NCBI GenBank assembly: GCA_028718985.1
Contig: JAQUKQ010000021.1
Location: forward strand, 1 to 32,574
DNA from: Desulfobulbaceae bacterium
Lineage (GTDB): Bacteria; Desulfobacterota; Desulfobulbia; Desulfobulbales; VMSU01
Direction of reading: 5' to 3'
Length of the DNA stretch: 32,574 nucleotides
The notes below the pieces were generated by a model that searched no databases, was not told where the DNA came from, and worked only from the letters and a program-made list of their open reading frames with translations. Position 1 is the first letter of the stretch. Every line of letters starts with the position of its first letter. Shown here piece by piece: positions 14,699 through 23,592 of the stretch. A program made the translations under genes and the position numbers.

Positions 14699-16690
14699 TC
14701 ACTGAGCGAGTCGCGCCATCCAGCGGTCAAATTCCGCTTCGATCTTTTCCGCAAACCCCTTGCCATCCATCAGCGGTGATTTTTTCAAACACTCGCGCAG
14801 TGCCATACGCTCCGGCACTCCTCGCTTACCGGCCTGTGCAAGATAAAGGGCGCGCTCGATATATGCATCGACATTTTCTACCAGCCAGGTCGAGGCCGAA
14901 GCCCCGTGTAAATTGTGCAATATCGACGCACCAACCCTCCCGGCATGGCGATCGCCACGAAGGCTCAGAACAGGAACGCCCATCCAAAGGGATTCGAAGG
15001 TCGTTGTTGTGCCGTTGTAGGGAAAGGTATCCAAGGCGAGGTCAACTTCATTGTAACATTCAATATGCGCCTGCAGCGAATGCCGCGGGGGCAGAAGCTG
15101 GATACGGTCTGCCGCCACCCCAATGGCGTTAAAGCGGGCAAGTACCCAGGAGCGTACAGAGGAATCTTCCAGAGCAAAGTGTTTCAGCTGCAAGATTGAT
15201 CCACTGCAACTCTTTAGAATGGCGGCAAAGGTTCGGATGACCTCGGGGGTAATTTTCGACAAATTATTGAAGCAGCCGAAAACAAAACGCGATTCCTGCC
15301 CGACAAAGATTTGGGCGCCCAATTCCTCGGCGCCCGGTGCATAGCACAGAAATCCACCCGGCAACCTGGCCAAGGCTTCAACGGCGTAGACATCGTCTGA
15401 CGGCGGGTCGCTGATCTCATCTGTAATCCTATAATCAATGCTCAATAGACCTGTTGTCGCCGGGTATCCCAGCCATGTGGCCTGGATTGGGGCCACTCGT
15501 TCGGTTAAGGCTCGCAGTCGGTTTGGCAAGGTGTGACCAGAGAGTTCGAGGACGATGTCGATTTCGTCATCTCGAATCGTTTCACGCAGAGAGGTCGAAT
15601 CAAGCTCGGCAACTTGCTGCCAGGAACTGACCGCATCACGGAGTTGAGCAGAAACGTGGTCTTCGCTGTCGGTGTATGAAAAGAGGTGATAGGTATACTG
15701 AGAACGGCCCGTCATGGGCAGCCAGGCCAAGAGAAAGCGGGCAATGGCATGGTCGCGCAGGTCTCCGGACAAAATACCAATACGCCTGGGTTGTCCGGCA
15801 CGAAGCGGCAGGCCCCATGGCGCGGGCCTCTCCTTTACAAAACGTAGGCCCCATGCCTTATGACTCTCAAAAAGTGCCACTCTACTCGTATGCTCCGAGT
15901 AGCACCTTGCGGCCAGCCATGAATCCCACAACACCTCTGCCTCTGGCTGGATTTTCAGCGCCTCGTCCAAGGCTCTGATCGCTTCGTCCATCAGCCCGAG
16001 CTTGCCTAATACGTTGCCCAGATTTCCCCAAGCAAGCTCCTGAATATCTAATGGTACATCGAATTTGAGGGTTTCCTCATAAATTTGCCGGGCCTGCAGA
16101 TACCGTCCGCAAGCTAAATAGGCGCGCCCAAGGCGGATACGTGCGGGAAAATCAGACTTCACAGTTGAGACAATCTGCTCCAGGGCCTGGCAGGCAAGCG
16201 GATCGTTTTTTTGGTTTTCGGCGCAGGTCGCGAGGCGGTACCACCCGTCGGTCCACTGCTGGTTAAGTTGCAACGCCAACAGGAGATCTGTGCAGGCTCG
16301 CTCCCATTGACCCGAACGCTGCCACGCTTCAGCACGCAGGGCAATCGCATTCCAGTGCTGCGGGTTGATCTGCAAGGCCCGGTTGATCGCCTCCAGGGCA
16401 TCGCCGATGTTTTCCTCTGCCAACAGAGCCATGCCAAGATTGCTCGAAGCGTCGGCGAAGTTCGGCATCAACTTGACGGCGTCCTGAAACTTCACCACCG
16501 CCTCGGCAGTTCGTCCGGCTTGCAAAAGCAGGCAACCGAGCAGATTGTGCCCATCTCCATAGGCAGGATAGAGGTCAATCAATTGCTGATACTGCGTTTC
16601 GGCAAGAGCGGTATTGCCTTGCCGATGGTTGGCAAGGGCCTTCTCTAAAATGGCTTTGGCTGTGGGTTTGCTAAGCTTGTTTTTTTTCAT
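14699..16690 (-). CDS. TPR protein with SPINDLY/OGT-type O-GlcNAc transferase domain (GT41)
   Basis: 663 residues, no signal peptide, so cytoplasmic. Residues about 8-280 are seven or so TPR units (for example YGDGHNLLGCLLLQAGRTAEA, ASSNLGMALLAEENIGDALEA, AWGNLGNVLGKLGLMDEAI). Residues about 300-660 are the catalytic part: RIGILSGDLRDHAIARFL (equivalent of the region holding the active-site His), APIQATWLGYPATTGLLSIDY, CFNNLSKITPEVI (with the conserved Lys that contacts UDP), and LDTFPYNGTTTTFESLWMGVPVLSL, all hallmarks of the family. Expected reaction is transfer of a sugar, classically GlcNAc from UDP-GlcNAc, to Ser/Thr of proteins. Bacterial targets are usually unknown; flagellin or surface proteins are examples. 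ATG 16690 has only a weak RBS (GAAG). It lies 81 bases after nadD in the same direction. Confidence 0.88.
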   Translation of the reverse strand: MKKNKLSKPTAKAILEKALANHRQGNTALAETQYQQLIDLYPAYGDGHNLLGCLLLQAGRTAEAVVKFQDAVKLMPNFADASSNLGMALLAEENIGDALEAINRALQINPQHWNAIALRAEAWQRSGQWERACTDLLLALQLNQQWTDGWYRLATCAENQKNDPLACQALEQIVSTVKSDFPARIRLGRAYLACGRYLQARQIYEETLKFDVPLDIQELAWGNLGNVLGKLGLMDEAIRALDEALKIQPEAEVLWDSWLAARCYSEHTSRVALFESHKAWGLRFVKERPAPWGLPLRAGQPRRIGILSGDLRDHAIARFLLAWLPMTGRSQYTYHLFSYTDSEDHVSAQLRDAVSSWQQVAELDSTSLRETIRDDEIDIVLELSGHTLPNRLRALTERVAPIQATWLGYPATTGLLSIDYRITDEISDPPSDDVYAVEALARLPGGFLCYAPGAEELGAQIFVGQESRFVFGCFNNLSKITPEVIRTFAAILKSCSGSILQLKHFALEDSSVRSWVLARFNAIGVAADRIQLLPPRHSLQAHIECYNEVDLALDTFPYNGTTTTFESLWMGVPVLSLRGDRHAGRVGASILHNLHGASASTWLVENVDAYIERALYLAQAGKRGVPERMALRECLKKSPLMDGKGFAEKIEAEFDRWMARLAQ

Positions 16691-16771
16691 CGTTCTTCGT
16701 ACGCCCGTATCCTTTCATCCTAATCGTCATCAAAAATGCAGCTGGCGAAGAGTGCAGGTTCCACCGTCCCC

Positions 16772-17458
16772 TCAAATTGCCAAGCGGTACAGCCCCTGCC
16801 GTCTGATCTCTGCCGCCACGCATAACGGTACCAAAGCAGAAATATCGTCACCAGCGCGCGCCAGAGTGCGGACCCTGGTCGATGAGATATCAACCCGAGA
16901 CATGTCGACCAGCAGGATGTCACCCTGTCCCATCGCCTGATAAAGCCCTTCCTTCGTCAGCCTATAGTCGGGAAAATGCTTTTTGATGCAGGAGGCTGGT
17001 TGACACATGTTGCCCGCACCGTCACGATTGACCACCACCAAGTTGGTCAATCGTGGAATCTCTCGAAAACGTTTCCATGAGTGAATATCGGCAAAGGCGT
17101 CAGCTCCGATGATAAAATAGGATTGACGGGCATCGAGGCTGACGGCCAATCGCTCCAAGGTATCTATCGAAAAAGAGGGGCCGTTCGTGTCCTGTTCTAC
17201 CAGACTGAGAACGAGGGAGGGGTCATCTGCCAGAGCCAAGCGAATCATGGCGGCCCTAACATCAAACGAGGTGATGGGATAATGCAACTTATGGGGAGGG
17301 CGAGAGGCGGGGATCAGCCAGACCTGGTCGAGCGTCAAGGCCTCTCGTACCGCCCGTGCGACAGCCAGATGACCATTATGAAGAGGATCGAAGGTGCCGC
17401 CAAGGAGACCAATACCGCCCTGAACCTTCATCGGTTGGCCCTGGACAGACAGATCCAC
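16772..17458 (-). CDS. nadD: Nicotinate-mononucleotide adenylyltransferase
   Basis: Makes nicotinic acid adenine dinucleotide from NaMN and ATP in NAD synthesis. 228 residues from GTG 17458, which has AAAGGGG at good distance; ATG 17431 (MKVQGGIGLLGG) is the alternative and gives a more usual N-terminus. Motifs: GLLGGTFDPLHNGHL (nucleotide-binding T/HxGH), PxxxPPHK in IPASRPPHKL, FIIGADAFADI, and the C-terminal ISSTRVR. Length is normal. It starts 18 bases after proA, the conserved end of the proB-proA-nadD run in this group. A long + strand open frame opposite it is a shadow. Confidence 0.95.
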   Translation of the reverse strand: MDLSVQGQPMKVQGGIGLLGGTFDPLHNGHLAVARAVREALTLDQVWLIPASRPPHKLHYPITSFDVRAAMIRLALADDPSLVLSLVEQDTNGPSFSIDTLERLAVSLDARQSYFIIGADAFADIHSWKRFREIPRLTNLVVVNRDGAGNMCQPASCIKKHFPDYRLTKEGLYQAMGQGDILLVDMSRVDISSTRVRTLARAGDDISALVPLCVAAEIRRQGLYRLAI

Positions 17459-17476
17459 TTCCGGCAGCCCCTTTAC

Positions 17477-18733
17477 TTACAGCCGAATCTGACCGTCACC
17501 ATAGACGATAAATTTCTTGGTGGTCAGTTCCTTCAGCCCCATGGGCCCATAGGCGTGCAGCTTGGTGGTACTGATGCCGATCTCGGACCCCAGGCCAAAT
17601 TGGCCACCATCGCTGAACCGGGTCGAGGCGTTGACCATGACCGACGACGACTCAACCTCGCGGATAAAGCGCTGCGCGTTGGCGTAGTTACTGGTGATAA
17701 TCGACTCGGTATGCAGGGAGCTGTATTGGGCAATATGGTCAAGCGCGTCATCAAGATTACTTACCACCCGCACCGCCAGGATGAGATCCAGGTACTCGGC
17801 TGGCCAATCCTCAGCAACCGCGGCCTTGGCATACGGCAAAATAGCGCAGGTTTCAGGGCAGCCGCGCAGTTCGACCCCGGCCTCGGCCAAACGCTTGCCA
17901 ATAATCGGCAGAGCCATCGCTGCAACCTCACGATGAACGAGCAAGGTTTCCAAAGAGTTGCAGACCCCAGGACGTTGCACCTTGGAGTTAAAAACGATAT
18001 CGCTTGCCATCTGCAGGTCGGCAGAGCTATCGACAAAGATATGGCAAACCCCCTTGTAGTGTTTCAGCACCGGGATTCTCGAATGCTCGGAGACAAAACG
18101 GATCAAACCCTCTCCTCCCCGAGGGATAATCAAGTCAATCTGTTCTTCCAGGGCAAGCATGGTGGTGATCGCCTCACGATCGGTTGTTGGAATGACCTGC
18201 ACCGCCGCCGCGGGGATATTTTCGGCAACCAGAACTTCTTGCAGAACCTTAGCCAGGGCCAGGTTTGAGAAAATTGCCTCAGAACCGCCCCGCAGAATGA
18301 TGGCATTGCCTGCCTTCAGGCAGAGGGAAGCGGCATCCACCGTAACATTGGGGCGGGACTCATAGATCATGCCAATGACGCCAAGTGGAATGCGCATGCG
18401 GCCAACCTGCATGCCATTGGGACGACGGCTCATCTCGGTAACCTCGCCTACCGGATCAGGGAGTGCTGCAACCTCGCGCAGGCCGGTAACCATGGAGTCG
18501 ATCACCTTGTCGCTCAAGTGTAACCGATCAAGCATAGCGGCAGACAGCCCCTTCTCTCGTCCGGCAAGCAGATCCTTATCATTTTCGCGTTGAATGTTTG
18601 CACGTTGGGCAAGAAGGGCCTCCGCCATCTGCAACAAGGCCCTATTTTTGACCTCGGTTGACAACGCTGCCATCCCGCGTGCCGCTTTTCGTGCCGCAAG
18701 CGCCATGTTGGTAATTGTTTCATGTACGGTCAT
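17477..18733 (-). CDS. proA: Gamma-glutamyl phosphate reductase
   Basis: Second step of proline synthesis: NADPH-dependent reduction of gamma-glutamyl phosphate to glutamate semialdehyde. 418 residues, the normal length. ATG 18733 is preceded by AAAGGAGGGGAA, a very strong RBS. Visible family sequence: RIPLGVIGMIYESRPNVTVDAA, LCLKAGNAIILRGGSEA, the catalytic Cys in RPGVCNSLETLLVH, and the C-terminal NASTRFSDGGQFGLGSEIGIST and HAYGPMGLKELTT. It lies 84 bases after proB. No odd residues seen. Confidence 0.97.
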   Translation of the reverse strand: MTVHETITNMALAARKAARGMAALSTEVKNRALLQMAEALLAQRANIQRENDKDLLAGREKGLSAAMLDRLHLSDKVIDSMVTGLREVAALPDPVGEVTEMSRRPNGMQVGRMRIPLGVIGMIYESRPNVTVDAASLCLKAGNAIILRGGSEAIFSNLALAKVLQEVLVAENIPAAAVQVIPTTDREAITTMLALEEQIDLIIPRGGEGLIRFVSEHSRIPVLKHYKGVCHIFVDSSADLQMASDIVFNSKVQRPGVCNSLETLLVHREVAAMALPIIGKRLAEAGVELRGCPETCAILPYAKAAVAEDWPAEYLDLILAVRVVSNLDDALDHIAQYSSLHTESIITSNYANAQRFIREVESSSVMVNASTRFSDGGQFGLGSEIGISTTKLHAYGPMGLKELTTKKFIVYGDGQIRL

Positions 18734-18817
18734 TTCCCCTCCTTTACGAGGCCGTGCCTTGCCCCTGATCTCTATTTGCTAACGGCTGGAACTACTGGAG
18801 ATTGCTCCCCCTTCGCC

Positions 18818-19972
18818 TCACAACACCACCAAATTGTCGCGATGGATGATCTCTTCGCTATCCATAAAGCCCAAGGTCTCCTTGATCAATGCACTACGCA
18901 AACCTTGAATCTTCTTGATGTCATCGGAGGAGTAGTTGACCAGGCCTGCGGCCAAGGCCTCCTCGTTCCGATCAAGACAATGCACGGGATCCCCAATCCG
19001 AAACGTCCCTCTGGTTTCGAGGATTCCGGAAGGCAACAGACTCTTGCCGCCGCCAACCACCGCACGTGCCGCCCCATCGTCGAGCACCAGAAAACCTTTG
19101 GGGCGCAAGGTATAGGCAATCCAATGCTTGCGACTCTGCATCTTCTCCTCTTGGGGCAAGAAGAACGTTCCTACCGGTTCTCCGGCAAAAAGTCGTTTCA
19201 AGGTGCCTGGTTGCCGGCCATGACAGATACAGGAACTCCCACCGCGCGCCGAGACCATGCGTGCCGCCATGATTTTACTGCGCATGCCGCCTGTACCCAA
19301 GGCCCCTGCAACATGCCCCGCCATGGCAAGAACCTCATCATTAACTTGAGCGACGGTGTTGAGCAGTCGGGCGGAAGGATCAGACGCTGGGTTGCCGCTG
19401 TAGAGGCCATCGACATCAGTCAGACAGACAAAGAGATCGGCCTCGATCATGTTGGTGGTCATGGCACCCAAGGTGTCATTATCGCCGAAGCGTAACTCCT
19501 TGACTGAGACGGTATCGTTTTCGTTGATAATCGGCAGAATCTGCCAGTCGAACATGGTGAATAGGGTGTTGCGGATATTGAGATAGCGATCGCGGTTGGC
19601 CAGGTCGTCGTGGGTCAGGAGGAGTTGGCCAACCAGTTGCTCCTGGCGGCCGAAGATATCCTCATACTGGCGCATCAAACAGCCTTGACCCAGGGCCGCT
19701 GCAGCCTGTTTTTCGCGCATGACAAGGGCCCTGGTGCCAAGCCCCAAACTCTTGCGTCCTGCTGCCACCGCACCCGAAGAGACTAACACGACCTCACGCC
19801 CCTCGCGCATTAAGTCACAAAGGTCGTGAGCCAAACTCGCCATCACTTCTAAATTAAGGCCGTCGGCCTTGGTGAGCACGGCGCTGCCAACTTTAACCAC
19901 CACGCGCTTCGCTTTGGCCAAAAGCTCCTGACGCAGGGCCATTCCTCTCTCTTTACTTACCTGAAAGGTCAT
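18818..19972 (-). CDS. proB: Glutamate 5-kinase
   Basis: First step of proline synthesis, ATP-dependent phosphorylation of glutamate, normally inhibited by proline. 384 residues. ATG 19972 follows GGTGAGAAG; ATG 19942 is an alternative closer to the domain. Amino-acid kinase part: RVVVKVGSAVLT, VVLVSSGAVAAGRKSLGL, NENDTVSVKELRFGDNDTLGA, LTDVDGLYSGNP and GTGGMRSKIMAARM. The C-terminal about 100 residues (KHWIAYTLRPKGFLVLDDGA onwards) form the PUA domain found in the long form of the enzyme. It lies between obg and proA, all on one strand. Confidence 0.97.
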   Translation of the reverse strand: MTFQVSKERGMALRQELLAKAKRVVVKVGSAVLTKADGLNLEVMASLAHDLCDLMREGREVVLVSSGAVAAGRKSLGLGTRALVMREKQAAAALGQGCLMRQYEDIFGRQEQLVGQLLLTHDDLANRDRYLNIRNTLFTMFDWQILPIINENDTVSVKELRFGDNDTLGAMTTNMIEADLFVCLTDVDGLYSGNPASDPSARLLNTVAQVNDEVLAMAGHVAGALGTGGMRSKIMAARMVSARGGSSCICHGRQPGTLKRLFAGEPVGTFFLPQEEKMQSRKHWIAYTLRPKGFLVLDDGAARAVVGGGKSLLPSGILETRGTFRIGDPVHCLDRNEEALAAGLVNYSSDDIKKIQGLRSALIKETLGFMDSEEIIHRDNLVVL

Positions 19973-20020
19973 CTTCTCACCATCACGGCATCATGCAGTT
20001 CATAGGAAGGCAGAAAACTA

Positions 20021-21085
20021 TTAACTCTCCTCGGTCTCATCCACTGCCGACAGTTCCTCCGGCATTGCGGCGAGGCCCAAATCAATCGGTGTCGCATCAA
20101 GAATCTCAACTAATCGTGTCTTAAGCTGATCAACTCCTGTCCCGGTAAGTGCCGAAATGGCGACCACCTCAAGCCCGTTCTTGGTAAAAAGATCGCTAAT
20201 CGCTGCCAGCGTCGCAGGACTTTCCAGATAATCAATCTTATTAAGCACCACAACACAGCGTCGAGCTTTGAGTTCGTCTTTGTACTGACGAAGCTCCTCC
20301 TCGATCGTCTGGTAGTTCAGCCATGGCTCGTCATCAGGGCAAGAGGCATCAACAACATGCAGCAAGACACGTGTTCTCTCGATATGGCGTAAAAATTTGT
20401 GCCCCAAACCAACTCCAAGATGTGCGCCATGAATTAAGCCTGGGATATCGGCGATGACATACGGCTCGGAATGCTCCATCTGCAGGATGCCAAGCTGAGG
20501 CTCCAAGGTGGTGAAAGGGTAGTCGGCAATCTTAGGGCGAGCAGCGGAGAGTTTGGAGAGAAGAGTCGATTTGCCCGCATTCGGTAGCCCGATAAGACCG
20601 ACATCGGCAAGCAACTTCAGTTCAAGCCGCAACCAACGCTCCTCGCCGGGGTATCCTGGGGTGGCTCGCCGCGGGGCGCGGTTATGGGCCGAGGCAAAAT
20701 GGACATTGCCGCGACCACCATCTCCACCGCGTGCCGCACAGAAACGATCGCCATCCTCCACTAAATCGGCCAGGACCTCACCAGTGTCGGCATCCTTCAC
20801 GATCGACCCTTTGGGCACAAAGACAATCAAGTCTTGGGCACCTTTGCCGTGCATTTTTTTGGCATGGCCATTTTCGCCATTACCGGCAATGAAATGTGAC
20901 TTATAGGAGAAATCAATCAATGAATGCAGCCGGCTGGACGCCTGCAGGTAGACGGAACCAGCCCGCCCGCCATCACCACCATCAGGGCCACCTTTGGGGA
21001 CAAATTTTTCCCGCCGGAAACTGACGCAGCCTCGGCCACCGTCCCCACCCTTGACAAAGAATTTTGCCTCGTCGATAAACGCCAT
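20021..21085 (-). CDS. obg: GTPase Obg/CgtA
   Basis: Ribosome-associated essential GTPase for 50S assembly and stress control. 354 residues. ATG 21085 follows AGAGGATT. The N-terminal Gly-rich Obg fold (FVKGGDGGRGCVSFRREKF, GGPDGGDGGRAGSV) spans about 1-158. The G domain follows: G1 GLPNAGKSTLL, G2 region YPFTTLEPQLG, G3 DIPGLI, G4 NKIDYL, G5 ISALTG. There is a short acidic tail (DETEES) and no large C-terminal OCT domain. Downstream of rpmA, the common arrangement; a hairpin lies in the gap (21122-21163). Confidence 0.97.
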   Translation of the reverse strand: MAFIDEAKFFVKGGDGGRGCVSFRREKFVPKGGPDGGDGGRAGSVYLQASSRLHSLIDFSYKSHFIAGNGENGHAKKMHGKGAQDLIVFVPKGSIVKDADTGEVLADLVEDGDRFCAARGGDGGRGNVHFASAHNRAPRRATPGYPGEERWLRLELKLLADVGLIGLPNAGKSTLLSKLSAARPKIADYPFTTLEPQLGILQMEHSEPYVIADIPGLIHGAHLGVGLGHKFLRHIERTRVLLHVVDASCPDDEPWLNYQTIEEELRQYKDELKARRCVVVLNKIDYLESPATLAAISDLFTKNGLEVVAISALTGTGVDQLKTRLVEILDATPIDLGLAAMPEELSAVDETEES

Positions 21086-21121
21086 AATCCTCTGTATTGA
21101 GTAGGTGTGCTACAATAGAAG

Positions 21122-21163
21122 AAGGGCCGGGACTCCTTGACAATGCAAGCAATACCGGCCCTT
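21122..21163 (-). other. Strong hairpin between rpmA and obg
   Basis: AAGGGCCGG (21122-21130) and CCGGCCCTT (21155-21163) pair perfectly over 9 bp with a 24-base loop. On the - strand the next bases are CTTCTATTG, not a real T-run, so it is a poor terminator. It could be a processing site, a partial terminator that lowers obg relative to the ribosomal proteins, or a regulator binding structure. Confidence 0.6.
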
Positions 21164-21179
21164 AACAAGAAAAAATATT

Positions 21180-21446
21180 TTAGGCGTTGGCTACAACAGG
21201 ATAGATAGAGACCCGTTTACGACCACGACCAAACTCTTCAAAGGTTACCACGCCATCGACCAAGGCAAACAGAGTGAAATCTTTGCCGCAACCAACATTG
21301 GTGCCTGGATGAATTTTTGTACCAACCTGCCGGACCAGGATATTACCCGCTCTGACAACCTGACCGCCAAAGCGCTTAACGCCCCGGCGCTGACTATTAC
21401 TATCACGACCATTCCTTGAGCTGCCGCCCGCTTTCTTATGTGCCAT
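21180..21446 (-). CDS. rpmA: Large-subunit ribosomal protein L27 (bL27)
   Basis: 88 residues. ATG 21446 follows GGGGGAAGACA. The N-terminus [20 protein letters not shown] is the family signature, directly Met-Ala-His with no cleavable extension of the Firmicutes type. Then [39 protein letters not shown]. Length normal. The N-terminal tail reaches the peptidyl-transferase centre in known ribosomes. Follows rplU after 85 bases in the same transcript. Confidence 0.98.
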   Translation of the reverse strand: MAHKKAGGSSRNGRDSNSQRRGVKRFGGQVVRAGNILVRQVGTKIHPGTNVGCGKDFTLFALVDGVVTFEEFGRGRKRVSIYPVVANA

Positions 21447-21531
21447 TGTCTTCCCCCATCATACTAGCGCCTGCCACAACCAGACAATACGCTGATTTTA
21501 GTTATCTCTTCGACAAAAAATGCCGTCAATC

Positions 21532-21843
21532 TCAGACTGTAATCCCCTGAATCTCGAGGCTGGTAAACGGCTGACGATGACCATTCTTCACCCGGTGCCC
21601 GGCCCGACGTTTCTTGTGGAAAACGATGATCTTTTTCGCTTTGTCCTGCTCGACGATCCGACAGCTGACCTTGGCTCCTTCAAGACGCGGCTGGCCAACT
21701 TTAATGTCGTCGCCGTCAGCCACCATCAGAACATCATCGATCTCGATGCTATCGCCTATATTGCCAACCAGTTTTTCCACCCGAAGACGCTCTCCCGGCG
21801 CTACCTGATACTGTTTTCCACCGGTACGGATAATTGCGTACAT
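21532..21843 (-). CDS. rplU: Large-subunit ribosomal protein L21 (bL21)
   Basis: 103 residues from ATG 21843, chosen because AGGAGGAAGAGT precedes it and it gives the standard MYAIIRTGGKQYQV N-terminus; the frame is open for 23 more codons but these are not family-like. Conserved VEKLVGNIGDSIEIDDVLMV, and KKIIVFHKKRRAGHRVKNGHRQ (the rRNA-binding basic segment). First gene of the rplU-rpmA-obg group, with its own promoter upstream (21928-21955). Confidence 0.98.
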   Translation of the reverse strand: MYAIIRTGGKQYQVAPGERLRVEKLVGNIGDSIEIDDVLMVADGDDIKVGQPRLEGAKVSCRIVEQDKAKKIIVFHKKRRAGHRVKNGHRQPFTSLEIQGITV

Positions 21844-21927
21844 ACTCTTCCTCCTGAAAAATTCACCCCCGCCTGGACAGAACCAGACAGGAAAAATCAA
21901 TACTTCCCTCAAATCACGAAACGGTGA

Positions 21928-21955
21928 TATTTACCATATCTATATCTTTTGTCAA
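21928..21955 (-). promoter_or_regulatory. Sigma-70 promoter for rplU-rpmA-obg
   Basis: On the - strand TTGACA (21950-21955), 16-base spacer, TAAATA (21928-21933). Predicted start is about 75-80 bases before the rplU ATG, leaving a leader with a CTGG/CCAG hairpin near 21870. It lies just after the end of rng, so the ribosomal genes need not depend on rng transcription. Confidence 0.65.
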
Positions 21956-21987
21956 GTGCCTGCATGCGCAAAGTCTCTTAACACGCA

Positions 21988-23505
21988 TCAATTCCCCCAG
22001 ATGATCTCGTACTTCTCCATGGCCATATTTTTATCCGGGAAGATATTGATTTGCTTTTGAATATCCCCCTCGATCCGGTGCAGGGTGTCAGCCTCCTCTT
22101 TCAGCATCAAGGCGGCAACCGAGGTACTGACCATGACCCTTACCTGACTGCCGCTGATCTTGGATGCATTCAACGAGATATTCCGGAAAATTTCATAACA
22201 AAGTGTACGCCGTGATTTGACGATACCATCACCCCGGCAGCACGGGCATGGTTCACACATCGCCCTGGTCAAATCTTCGCGTGTCCGCTTGCGGGTCATC
22301 TGTACCAGACCAAATTCCGAGACTTTGAGGACATTGACTCGGCATTTATCACGCTTCACTGCCTCCTGCAAGACACGACACACCTCTTCGCGGTGAAACT
22401 CTTTTTCCATATCGATGAAATCAACAATGATGATGCCGCCGATATTCTTCAAGCGCATCTGATAGGCAATCTCTTTTGCCGCCTCGACATTCGCCTTGAA
22501 GATTGTGTCTTCAAGATCAGACTTACCCACATAGCGTCCGGTGTTAACATCGATCACAGTCAAGGCCTCAGTGGCCTCGATAATGATGTATCCACCGCAC
22601 CGCAGCCAGACCTTTTTATTCAAGGCCCGGTTAATGTCCATCTCAATACCGTACGCCTCGAAAACCGGCGTACTCTCCGAGAAAAAATGCACCTTATGGC
22701 TTAAGCGGGGGGCAAAATTATCAACGAAATTCAAGACCCTGGCATAGGTGGCCTTTTCATCGACGACAACCCGGTCAACCGAGGGGGAGAACACATCTCG
22801 TACCACCCGCAGGATAATGTCAAGATCCTCATAAACCAGACTCGGCACCTTATGCTTTGCCGCCTTGGTCTGAATCTCACTCCAGAGGTTGAGCAGAAAC
22901 TCCATATCCGCTTCCATGTCTTCGCGAGTGGCACTTTCTGCTACCGTCCTGACGATGAAGCCGGTGTCTGCGGGCCGCAACGATTCAATCATCTCTTTGA
23001 GCTGCAGGCGGAGCGATTCATCCTCGATCTTACGAGAGACCCCGATATGGTCAGTCATTGGCATAAAGACCAGATTGCGGCACGGCAAGGTGATATTGCA
23101 CGTCAGCCTGGCACCCTTGGTGCCGAGCGGCTCCTTAGTGATCTGCACCAAGACCTCTTGCCCCTCGACCAAGAGATCATCGATATTGGAGCCAGGCTCC
23201 CGATGCACCAAAAAGTCGGCGGGCAGCTGATCGTCGTCACCATTCAACGGGCCGGGCAGATTATCAATTTTCTGAGCACCGATATTGACATCATCGACAT
23301 ACAGGAAACCGGTGCGGTCAAGCCCTATGTCGACAAAGGCCGCCTGCATGCCAGGCAGAACACGCACCACTCGACCGTAATACATATTGCCAACCAGCCC
23401 TTTGACAGAAGGCCGTTCGAGATAGAACTCCACCAATTCACCATGCTCGACCAAGGCTATCCTGACCTCATACGAGGTGGCGTTAATAATTAAATCTGTT
23501 GCCAT
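21988..23505 (-). CDS. rng: Ribonuclease G (RNase E/G family)
   Basis: Endoribonuclease for rRNA 5' end maturation and mRNA decay. 505 residues from ATG 23505 (MATDLIINATSYEVRIALVE); the frame opens 16 codons earlier but without family sequence. An S1-like RNA-binding part (GNMYYGRVVRVLPGMQAAFVDIGLDRTGFLYVDDV, with an acidic insertion about 80-100) is followed by the 5' sensor and DNase I-like catalytic part: IDVNTGRYVGKSDLEDT and GGIIIVDFIDME carry the metal-binding Asp residues. The Zn-link is CEPCPCC. There is no long unstructured C-terminal scaffold, which points to RNase G rather than RNase E. Confidence 0.93.
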   Translation of the reverse strand: MATDLIINATSYEVRIALVEHGELVEFYLERPSVKGLVGNMYYGRVVRVLPGMQAAFVDIGLDRTGFLYVDDVNIGAQKIDNLPGPLNGDDDQLPADFLVHREPGSNIDDLLVEGQEVLVQITKEPLGTKGARLTCNITLPCRNLVFMPMTDHIGVSRKIEDESLRLQLKEMIESLRPADTGFIVRTVAESATREDMEADMEFLLNLWSEIQTKAAKHKVPSLVYEDLDIILRVVRDVFSPSVDRVVVDEKATYARVLNFVDNFAPRLSHKVHFFSESTPVFEAYGIEMDINRALNKKVWLRCGGYIIIEATEALTVIDVNTGRYVGKSDLEDTIFKANVEAAKEIAYQMRLKNIGGIIIVDFIDMEKEFHREEVCRVLQEAVKRDKCRVNVLKVSEFGLVQMTRKRTREDLTRAMCEPCPCCRGDGIVKSRRTLCYEIFRNISLNASKISGSQVRVMVSTSVAALMLKEEADTLHRIEGDIQKQINIFPDKNMAMEKYEIIWGN

Positions 23506-23514
23506 GCAAAATCC

Positions 23515-23542
23515 TAAAAAATTAGCGAAAGGCTCTTTGGCT
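23515..23542 (-). other. Hairpin with T-run directly before the rng RBS
   Basis: On the - strand AGCCAAAG, loop AGC, CTTTCGCT (7 of 8 paired, one C-C mismatch), then AATTTTTT. It looks like a weak intrinsic terminator, but lies only about 10 bases before the rng start codon. It may attenuate rng or occlude its RBS. Confidence 0.4.
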
Positions 23543-23592
23543 GAGCATAACACCAGGAGTAAATCCCCTTCGGTAGCGAACAGCCTGAACTC

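Noticed and set aside
17081-18268. 395-codon open frame on the + strand
   Set aside because: It lies entirely opposite nadD and proA, whose motifs, lengths and RBS are all normal; the composition of the antisense product is not protein-like and no RBS fits.
22852-23493. 213-codon open frame on the + strand
   Set aside because: Antisense to rng, whose frame carries all RNase G motifs.
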